This document shows, in pieces, positions 39,147 through 43,862 of a stretch of DNA of 43,862 bases. Origin of the DNA: a virus; the IMG/VR virus record IMGVR_UViG_3300044714_000018, positions 1 to 43,862 of that record. One strand, 5' to 3'. How positions within the stretch are numbered: position 1 is the stretch's first letter; each line of letters begins with the position of its first letter. Under the pieces are notes generated by a model, which was given only the letters and a program-made list of their open reading frames with translations, was not told where the DNA came from and made no database searches. The position numbers and the translations under genes were made by a program.

Positions 39147-39374
39147 TCACGCCGCCTCCACGATATCGCAGATGAGCGTGATCCAGGCTTGGGCGATGGC
39201 CTTGACGGCATCCTCTTCGGTGGGCGCGCGGCCGACAGGGAGAGGCGCCTGGCCGTGCTCGAGGATGATGCGCCAGACCGGCCAGCCGCGGCGCTGTAGG
39301 AGCCAGGAGACGTGCTCGCGGGCGATCTGCTCGGCGAGGGAGGTAGAGGGCTTGGCGAGCCTGCGGACGGTCAT
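39147..39374 (-). CDS. Small protein, unknown
   Basis: 75 residues from the ATG at 39374, coupled to the previous stop (ATGA). Sequence MTVRRLAKPSTSLAEQIAREHVSWLLQRRGWPVWRIILEHGQAPLPVGRAPTEEDAVKAIAQAWITLICDIV, helical with a Trp-rich middle. It directly precedes the replisome-organiser gene. No family recognised. Confidence 0.6.
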   Translation of the reverse strand: MTVRRLAKPSTSLAEQIAREHVSWLLQRRGWPVWRIILEHGQAPLPVGRAPTEEDAVKAIAQAWITLICDIVEAA

Positions 39375-39529
39375 GCGACACCGTCTGGCGAGGGCTTCTC
39401 GGGAGAGGCTGCGCGGGCGCGCTGGTCTGCTATCCGCAAGCTCTGGTGGCCCCACGAGCCGAACGGCCCACGGGCGGCACGCGGCGCTTGAATTTCCGGA
39501 TGGGGTTCGGTATCTCTCGGATCAGCCAT
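39371..39529 (-). CDS. 52-residue small protein
   Basis: MADPRDTEPHPEIQAPRAARGPFGSWGHQSLRIADQRARAAS..., probably disordered. Its stop overlaps the next start (ATGA), which supports a real gene. Unknown function. Confidence 0.5.
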   Translation of the reverse strand: MADPRDTEPHPEIQAPRAARGPFGSWGHQSLRIADQRARAASPEKPSPDGVA

Positions 39530-39557
39530 GCGCGTGGTCTCGCGTTATCGGCTAGAG

Positions 39558-39587
39558 GCCCGGCGGCGACTGAGCATCGCCCCGGGC
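39558..39587 (-). other. GC-rich hairpin between methyltransferase and small gene
   Basis: An inverted repeat of about 11 base pairs with one bulge (GCCCGGCGGCGA, 7-base loop, TCGCCCCGGGC) lies in the 90-base gap after the methyltransferase stop. No T run follows on the minus strand, so it is not a clear terminator; it could stabilise RNA or slow transcription. Confidence 0.45.
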
Positions 39588-39619
39588 TTCGCCATTTGTG
39601 CTAGAAAGTTCGGTGGGCG

Positions 39620-40573
39620 TCAAGATGACGCTTCGGCGAACAGCGTGCCGACCGCGCGATGCTGAGCCTGCAGGTTGGCCACGGCTTGGCGGAAATAGGA
39701 CGCCTTGAGTTCCGCACCGAGCGCGCGCCGGCCCATTTCAATCGCGACGTAGAGCTCAGACCCAATGCCGGCGAACGGCGAGAACACCACGTCGCCGGGA
39801 TTGCTCCACAGGTCTACGCACCGCCGGATGACCGTGAGCTGTAGCGGCGAAATGTGGCGCTCGTCGCGTTCTTCTCGCGCCGTGCGGTGCGTCAGGACGT
39901 CGGACTGGTCGATGTCCATCCACACCGGCTCGGCGTAGCGTTGCCAGACCTTGACGCTGTAGCTCGACGCGATGTGGCCGACGTGAGTTTCGGGATCGTC
40001 AGACGGCATCGTGGGATCGTTGCCGTGGTAAGTCATGAACGGTCCCGCCACCAGCTCAGGGTTGTCGCCAGGCTTGCGCATCGTCACGACGTAATCGGCG
40101 ACCGCCATGCGGCTCATCGCCGAATCCTTGACGATCTGCTTGTGCAGGAGCCCGAGCGACTTCGTGCGCTGCATCGCGGTCACAGGGTCTTTCCGAATGC
40201 AGACCTCGGAATGATAGATCCAGCCGGCATCCTGGTGTGCGCGGATGATCTCGCCACGAAAATCGCGAAGCCCAATGAAGCCGTCGCGCAGCTTCGACGT
40301 GGGAAGCTGCATACAGTGAATGGAGCACAGCCGACCCGGCATTGTGGCGCGGTACAGCCCCTCGATCAGAAAGCGATAGTGCGTCCAGAACTCGTCATCG
40401 GTGCGAGTGTTGCTCATGTCGCGCGGATCGTCGCTAAATACGTAGAGCGACTGGAACGGTGGACTATAGATCGTGTAGTGCAGCCGATCGGGCGGCAACT
40501 CCCGCACGACCTCGACGCAATCGCCGTTGTAGAGATGCCAACCGTCGCCGCTCGCTTGGTCGATCACAGCCAT
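39620..40573 (-). CDS. DNA methyltransferase, beta class (N4/N6-type)
   Basis: 317 residues, start overlapping the helicase stop by 10 bases. Motif IV YSPPF (36-40) comes first and the SAM-binding FSPFAGIGSE (264-273) last, the beta-class order. SPPF is most often an N4-cytosine or N6-adenine amino-methyltransferase signature. Middle region (residues 120-240) is the target recognition part. It could protect phage DNA from restriction or alter promoters. The recognition site cannot be told from sequence. No cognate endonuclease is seen. Confidence 0.9.
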   Translation of the reverse strand: MAVIDQASGDGWHLYNGDCVEVVRELPPDRLHYTIYSPPFQSLYVFSDDPRDMSNTRTDDEFWTHYRFLIEGLYRATMPGRLCSIHCMQLPTSKLRDGFIGLRDFRGEIIRAHQDAGWIYHSEVCIRKDPVTAMQRTKSLGLLHKQIVKDSAMSRMAVADYVVTMRKPGDNPELVAGPFMTYHGNDPTMPSDDPETHVGHIASSYSVKVWQRYAEPVWMDIDQSDVLTHRTAREERDERHISPLQLTVIRRCVDLWSNPGDVVFSPFAGIGSELYVAIEMGRRALGAELKASYFRQAVANLQAQHRAVGTLFAEASS

Positions 40574-42078
40574 GCCGGAAGCTCCTGCCGTTGTAGCGCG
40601 CTGCGCGGGACCGATCGGCCACCAGCGCCGCAGATTTCCTCGATCGATAAGTCGCGCATGTGCCCGACCATCGCCTCACACATCTTGTCGAAATCGCGCT
40701 CCTTGCGTTCGAGATTGGCGACTACAGCACCCTCAAGCTCGGAGGCTACGAGATAAACGTTAACAGGCTTCGTCTGCCCGAAGCGCCAGCATCGACGGAT
40801 CGCCTGGAATAGCTGCTCGAAACTATCGTTGAGCCCGACGAACACCATGTCGGCGCAGTGCTGCCAGTTCATGCCGAAGCCACCGATCTTGGGCTTCGTG
40901 ATCAGAATGCGAGGCTTGCCCTCGATGAAGCCCAGCAATCTTTCGGCCTTGACATCTCGACTGTCCGAGCCGCGCACTTCGAGTGCGTCGCCGAGTGCGT
41001 CGCCGAGTGCGTCGCCTTCGTCATTGAGCCCGCACCAGATCAACCACGGGCGGTCGGGCGCCGCGTTGACGATCTTCGTGACGGCATCGATACGTGGATG
41101 CAGGCTGTCGCGGCGCGCGGCGATGCGTTCACGGAGCGTGCGCGCGGCCATCGGGAACAGCATGCCGCCAGTCGGCTTGTATTCGACCGGCACCGTCACC
41201 TGATGCTTGTAGAGCGGCGGCAGCTTGTAGCCGGGCTCGTCGTATCCGAGATCCCCAGGGGCGCGGATCAGCACGGCCCAGGATGCCACCCAGCGCCAGA
41301 AGTCTTGCTCGGCGTGACCCTTCAATCGCCACTCAACGGTCTCACCACCAGCGCGGATCGCGCCTTCATGGACGAAGTACATCGCGAGCATTTCCTGGTG
41401 GCGCATCACGCCCAGGAACTCGGCATGGTTTCCAAGTTCGACGTAATCGTTGGGCGCTGGTGTGGCCGTGCAGCAGAGCTTGAACGCTGTGTGATCGAAG
41501 CGCTCGATCAGATCCTTGCGCGTCGCGCTGTCGTGAGCCTTGATGATGCTCGATTCGTCGAGCACGACGCCAGCGAACGCCCTGGGATCGAATTTGTCCA
41601 CCCGATCGTAATTCGTCACCACGATGCGATCTCGGATGCCGGCATGGTCCTGCGCGACATGAACCCCCGGGATACCGAATTTCTCGGCTTCGCGGGCAGT
41701 CTGCTGAGCAACCGCGAGCGGCGCCAGGATCAAGACCGGCGCGCCCTCCTGTTCGGCAACCACGTCGGCCCACGCGAGCTGCTGGAGCGTCTTGCCCAGG
41801 CCGGTGCCTTCGAACAAAGCCGCGCGGCCTCGACGCAATGCCCAGCGGACGATATCGCGCTGGAATGGCTTGAGCGGCGCAGCTAGATCGGCCGCATCAA
41901 TCCTGATACCTTCGAGCGGCGTCGCATCGACCTTGGACGCGAGAAACGCTTCGTAATCCTGCATTACCTTGCGCTCCCGCATGCACCGCACCCACCACGC
42001 CCAATCGGCCGAGAACCACTCCCGCCAGCCGTCGTCATCCTCTGCCACTGGGAACCCGCACCCGAGGCTTTGGGGCAT
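40564..42078 (-). CDS. SNF2-type DEAD/DEAH helicase
   Basis: 504 residues from the ATG at 42078. Walker A GTGLGKT (91-97), motif II LDES (173-176), motif III TATPAPND (204-211), motif VI QAIRRCWRFGQTK (about 428-440). Phage members of this group often act in replication or recombination. Third-position GC supports coding from 42048 on, but ATG at 41964 (MQDYEAFLASK) with GGGAG upstream resembles relatives better, so the true start may be there. Three 12-base repeats encode GDAL x3 in the middle. Confidence 0.9.
   Translation of the reverse strand: MPQSLGCGFPVAEDDDGWREWFSADWAWWVRCMRERKVMQDYEAFLASKVDATPLEGIRIDAADLAAPLKPFQRDIVRWALRRGRAALFEGTGLGKTLQQLAWADVVAEQEGAPVLILAPLAVAQQTAREAEKFGIPGVHVAQDHAGIRDRIVVTNYDRVDKFDPRAFAGVVLDESSIIKAHDSATRKDLIERFDHTAFKLCCTATPAPNDYVELGNHAEFLGVMRHQEMLAMYFVHEGAIRAGGETVEWRLKGHAEQDFWRWVASWAVLIRAPGDLGYDEPGYKLPPLYKHQVTVPVEYKPTGGMLFPMAARTLRERIAARRDSLHPRIDAVTKIVNAAPDRPWLIWCGLNDEGDALGDALGDALEVRGSDSRDVKAERLLGFIEGKPRILITKPKIGGFGMNWQHCADMVFVGLNDSFEQLFQAIRRCWRFGQTKPVNVYLVASELEGAVVANLERKERDFDKMCEAMVGHMRDLSIEEICGAGGRSVPRSALQRQELPAWL
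40981..41016 (-). repeat. Three tandem 12-base repeats inside the helicase gene
   Basis: The unit gagtgcgtcgcc occurs three times without mismatch on the plus strand. On the coding strand it encodes GDAL three times (DEGDALGDALGDALEV), in the second RecA lobe region. Slippage could change copy number in steps of four residues without frameshift. Confidence 0.9.
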
Positions 42079-42244
42079 AGAGCTTCCTGAGTTCGTCCAG
42101 GCTCAATCCTTCGTGCTCAGCGGGGAGCTTGATCGGGGGCTTGACCAACGGACGCAGGAACTTCTCGGCTGGCTTCATGTCGTCGGGCGTGGTCTCGACG
42201 CTGATCGAGCCGCGCATCGTAGCGCGCAGGTAGAGGATGGTCAC
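42035..42244 (-). CDS. Small protein, unknown
   Basis: 69 residues, GTG overlapping the GcrA-like stop (GTGA). Sequence MTILYLRATMRGSISVETTPDDMKPAEKFLRPLVKPPIKLPAEHEGLSLDELRKLYAPKPRV is plausible protein. It overlaps the helicase N-terminus by 44 bases. No family recognised. Confidence 0.6.
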   Translation of the reverse strand: MTILYLRATMRGSISVETTPDDMKPAEKFLRPLVKPPIKLPAEHEGLSLDELRKLYAPKPRVRVPSGRG

Positions 42245-42432
42245 AGCGTCGAGCCCGGCCGGATCGGCGATGGCCGCGGCGGCAAGCCCAGTCGGTTGAC
42301 TTTGCCGGCCACGCTGTTCTTGGTCGTGCCGAGAACGCGAGCGATCTGAGTGCAGGTATTCCCGAGTGCCCAGAGGCGACGCAAGGTCTTGATCTGGTCC
42401 GGAGTCCAGGGGATGATTTGGTTGAAGTTCAT
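42241..42432 (-). CDS. GcrA-like mini regulator
   Basis: 63 residues, ATG directly after the previous stop. WTPDQIKTLRRLWALGNTCTQIARVLG (9-35) then TTKNSVAGKVNRLGLPPRP matches the N-terminal helix-turn-helix of GcrA, an alphaproteobacterial cell-cycle activator that recognises promoters with CcrM-methylated GANTC and contacts sigma-70. The sigma-binding C-terminal part of full GcrA (about 170 residues) is missing. It could compete with host GcrA or act at phage promoters. Confidence 0.8.
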   Translation of the reverse strand: MNFNQIIPWTPDQIKTLRRLWALGNTCTQIARVLGTTKNSVAGKVNRLGLPPRPSPIRPGSTL

Positions 42433-42585
42433 TCAGAAAGCCCCGGTCATGCGGCCGAGCGCGAAGGCTCCGTAGAGTAGAAGCCCAGCGCCGCACCAAG
42501 TGATGACGGCAAGCGCCAGCATCTCCCGCGCGCTCGGCGCGGCCTCGCACTCAAGCTCGCCGGGGTTGTCGAGGTCACGAAGCAT
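42433..42585 (-). CDS. 50-residue single-pass membrane protein
   Basis: GGAG ribosome site 7-8 bases before the ATG. One hydrophobic segment (residues 22-45: MLALAVITWCGAGLLLYGAFALG) after an acidic N-terminus. No family recognised. Confidence 0.6.
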   Translation of the reverse strand: MLRDLDNPGELECEAAPSAREMLALAVITWCGAGLLLYGAFALGRMTGAF

Positions 42586-42596
42586 ATCGGGTCTCC

Positions 42597-42785
42597 CTAC
42601 GAGAATATGTCGTCAACCGTCTGAGGTTGGACATAGCGGCGGCGCCGAGCCGGCATCCACCGGTCCAGGATTTCGGCAAGCGGCTTGCCTTCGGCGCCAG
42701 ACTGGATCTGCGCTTGGTCGAGGCGATCGAGTAGAGCGAGCGCCAGCGCCGACTGCGGCGCATAGAGAGCGGCATAGGAGAGCAT
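42597..42785 (-). CDS. Small protein, unknown
   Basis: 62 residues. MLSYAALYAPQSALALALLDRLDQAQIQSGAEGKPLAEILDRWMPARRRRY, helical N-terminus and a basic patch. It lies 7 bases after the regulator stop. No family recognised. Confidence 0.5.
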   Translation of the reverse strand: MLSYAALYAPQSALALALLDRLDQAQIQSGAEGKPLAEILDRWMPARRRRYVQPQTVDDIFS

Positions 42786-42792
42786 GGGGACG

Positions 42793-42996
42793 TCAGGCGG
42801 CGCGACCGTTGCGGCGGCCTGGCGGGTTGTCGGCCATGAACTTGCGGACCTTCTCGACGGTGCGCAACGTCACGCCCTTGGGGTCGCGGCGAAGCCGGCC
42901 GACAAAATTCCCATCCTTGACGGCCAGGGTTCCGAAGCGCGTTGCGGCCATGCCGGTGCGCTTGAGATAGGCTTCGATGGCCGAAAGAATGTCCAT
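42793..42996 (-). CDS. Cro/CI-like helix-turn-helix regulator
   Basis: 67 residues from the ATG at 42996: MDILSAIEAYLKRTGMAATRFGTLAVKDGNFVGRLRRDPKG, followed by VTLRTVEKVRKFM. This matches a short alphaproteobacterial phage/prophage regulator family that starts MDIL/MSDL and has TRFGxxAVxDxxFVxxLR as its recognition region. A longer frame begins at 43032 but would place the start in the control region. It is divergent from the plus-strand genes and is the likely repressor of them. Confidence 0.75.
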   Translation of the reverse strand: MDILSAIEAYLKRTGMAATRFGTLAVKDGNFVGRLRRDPKGVTLRTVEKVRKFMADNPPGRRNGRAA

Positions 42997-43027
42997 AGCC
43001 GGGAGAATATCGAAAAAATTTTGTCTG

Positions 43028-43065
43028 TCCATAGGAAAAATGCTTGACCACTAGGAAGTCTCCTA
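43028..43065. promoter_or_regulatory. Possible operator sites in the divergent region
   Basis: TCCATAGGA (43028-43036) and TAGGAAGTCTCCTA (43052-43065, arms TAGGA/TCCTA) are two partly related inverted repeats. The second sits between the -35 and -10 of the plus-strand promoter, where a bound repressor would block RNA polymerase. They fit a Cro/CI-like switch controlled by the regulator at 42793-42996. Confidence 0.45.
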
Positions 43066-43071
43066 TATGAT
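43044..43071 (+). promoter_or_regulatory. Sigma-70-like promoter of the plus-strand genes
   Basis: TTGACC (43044-43049), 16 bases, TATGAT (43066-43071). The start of transcription would lie near 43078. It drives genes at 43099, 43321 and 43466. A ribosome site AGGAG (43086-43090) is 8 bases before the first ATG. Confidence 0.65.
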
Positions 43072-43098
43072 CGGGGCATCAGATCAGGAGACGGTGCT

Positions 43099-43317
43099 AT
43101 GGCCAACCGCTGGACCGACCTTCTAAACCGCCAAGAGATCGAAGCTCAGTTCGCCCTGACCGCCAGCATCGATCCTCGGTTCGCCCGCTCGCAGCGCGAA
43201 TTCTACGAGAGCCGCACTGCGGCGCAGCTCGGCGCCCTCGCCCAGCAAGCGTGGAACTGCAACGAGGCCGACAACTACCAGTTGGCCCGCTCCTACGCGG
43301 CTTTGATGACGGCCTGA
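43099..43317 (+). CDS. Small early-type protein, unknown
   Basis: 72 residues, good AGGAG site and promoter. Sequence MANRWTDLLNRQEIEAQFALTASIDPRFARSQREFYESRTAAQLGALAQQAWNCNEADNYQLARSYAALM is helical with aromatic residues. It is the first gene of the only plus-strand unit. No family recognised. Confidence 0.65.
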   Translation: MANRWTDLLNRQEIEAQFALTASIDPRFARSQREFYESRTAAQLGALAQQAWNCNEADNYQLARSYAALMTA

Positions 43318-43320
43318 GCC

Positions 43321-43461
43321 ATGCCCATCCAGTCCCCCGACCCCGACATCGCCGCCTTCCTTCTCAGCCTAGAGCCGATGAGACAGGAAACCCAACGGCA
43401 GCTTGAAGAGCTTGAGCGCAGACGGGCCGAGCGGCGCGCCAACAACAACCCCAAGGAGTAA
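43321..43461 (+). CDS. 46-residue small charged protein
   Basis: ATG 3 bases after the previous stop. MPIQSPDPDIAAFLLSLEPMRQETQRQLEELERRRAERRANNNPKE has an acidic start and a charged helix with basic residues. Its end contains the AAGGAG site used by the next gene. Unknown function. Confidence 0.6.
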   Translation: MPIQSPDPDIAAFLLSLEPMRQETQRQLEELERRRAERRANNNPKE

Positions 43462-43465
43462 CCCC

Positions 43466-43862
43466 ATGCAAGTCACGATTAATCGCCTTCCCTGGTCATC
43501 GCTGCCGCCCATTTTGGTCGAGATCGGCGCCGAATTCGAGACCGCATTGCGTAGCATCAAGCTCGGCGTCGCCGTCAAGGTTTTCGTCGGTGTCGAGCGC
43601 GCTGCCGGCCGCGTGCCGAACCTGAGCGGCTCGAACCTGAGCGGCTCGGACCTGAGCGGCTCGGACCTGCGCGACTCGGACCTGAGCGGCTCGGACCTGA
43701 GCGGCTCGAACCTGAGCGGCTCGGACCTGCGCGACTCGAACCTGAGCGGCTCGGACCTGAGCGGCTCGAACCTGCGCGGCTCGGACCTGCGCGACTCGAA
43801 CCTGAGCGGCTCGAACCTGAGCGGCTCGAACCTGCGCGGCTCGGACCTGCGCGACTCGAACC
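43466..43862 (+). CDS. Pentapeptide-repeat protein (partial, runs off right end)
   Basis: 132 residues visible, no stop. AAGGAG lies 7 bases before the ATG. The first 51 residues ([21 protein letters not shown]...) are a non-repeat start. From residue 52, sixteen S(D/N)L(S/R)(G/D) pentapeptides follow without break, a right-handed beta-helix by family knowledge. DLRDS is every fourth unit and NLRGS occupies the position before it in the last two coils. Known relatives (Qnr, MfpA) mimic DNA or bind partners; the role here is unknown. Confidence 0.85.
   Translation, partial: MQVTINRLPWSSLPPILVEIGAEFETALRSIKLGVAVKVFVGVERAAGRVPNLSGSNLSGSDLSGSDLRDSDLSGSDLSGSNLSGSDLRDSNLSGSDLSGSNLRGSDLRDSNLSGSNLSGSNLRGSDLRDSN
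43619..43862 (+). repeat. 15-base tandem repeats in a 60-base higher-order pattern
   Basis: Sixteen units of 15 bases plus 4 bases. They differ at few positions (gac/aac, agc/cgc, ggc/gac) and the pattern of variants repeats every 60 bases, so four units are the likely unit of duplication. Each 60-base block contains one GACTC. The array is cut by the end of the window. Confidence 0.95.

Noticed and set aside
41964-42038. 24-codon frame with ATGA and TAATG junctions before the helicase
   Set aside because: Its codons have poor third-position GC and a Gly/Arg/Ser noise sequence, whereas the helicase frame over the same bases looks coding.
43058-43092. GTCTCCT and AGGAGAC could pair and hide the ribosome site of the plus-strand operon
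   Set aside because: The first arm lies in the spacer of the proposed promoter, upstream of the transcript start, so the RNA would not contain it.
43619-43862. Could the right-end repeats be a CRISPR array
   Set aside because: Units are contiguous 15-base codon repeats without spacers and encode a clear pentapeptide protein.

Overview
The window is a fragment of a tailed-phage genome, or of a closely phage-like element. It is GC-rich and its host is most likely an alphaproteobacterium. Supporting signs are a GcrA-type helix-turn-helix protein, a short Cro/CI-like regulator of the alphaproteobacterial type, the IGHNGGP motif in the portal, and several small phage families common in Rhizobiales viruses. 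The head and tail genes (portal with long N- and C-terminal extensions, P22 gp4-like connector, gp10-like stabilisation protein, no tape measure or sheath seen) suggest a short-tailed, podovirus-like particle. Both ends are cut inside genes: a large virion protein at base 1 and a pentapeptide-repeat protein at the last base. I saw no integrase, DNA polymerase, tRNA or recognisable endolysin.

Layout. Almost everything lies on the minus strand and is read from right to left as one very compact polycistron of about 70 genes. About 29 junctions are 4-base ATGA/GTGA overlaps and no gap exceeds 190 bases. At the far right a divergent control region (43.0-43.1 kb) separates a small repressor-like gene from three plus-strand genes, the last a pentapeptide-repeat protein. 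Reading leftwards: regulators, a GcrA-like protein, an SNF2-type helicase, a beta-class DNA methyltransferase and replication-initiation proteins (37.6-42.8 kb); a Phd-like antitoxin, a Cys-motif protein, a small-terminase candidate, a GIY-YIG endonuclease and the large terminase (34.4-37.4 kb); small genes plus a glycosyltransferase-like protein and a TylF-family O-methyltransferase (29.3-34.4 kb); the portal (26.9-29.3 kb); a run of small uncharacterised genes including a KTSC protein and a GroES-like protein (21.2-26.9 kb); a scaffold candidate (20.1-21.2 kb); a membrane cassette with an O-antigen ligase/polymerase-like protein (17.9-19.5 kb); then capsid, connector, fibre and stabilisation genes, a GNAT protein and a large virion protein (1-17.8 kb).

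How it works together. Terminase, portal, scaffold candidate and capsid build and fill the head. Connector, gp10-like and fibre-like proteins complete the tail. The unusual layer is envelope-directed. Three fibre-like or structural proteins begin with Sec signal peptides ending in A-x-A-Q. An O-antigen-ligase-like integral membrane protein sits between scaffold and capsid genes, and a glycosyltransferase-like gene and a sugar-type O-methyltransferase sit between terminase and portal. I infer that this phage may remodel host surface glycan or export adhesins before lysis. Two further oddities are a lysine/histidine-rich family of proteins sharing a GG motif, one of which appears split by a +1 frameshift, and a pentapeptide helix whose Arg-Asp pairs recur exactly every 20 residues.
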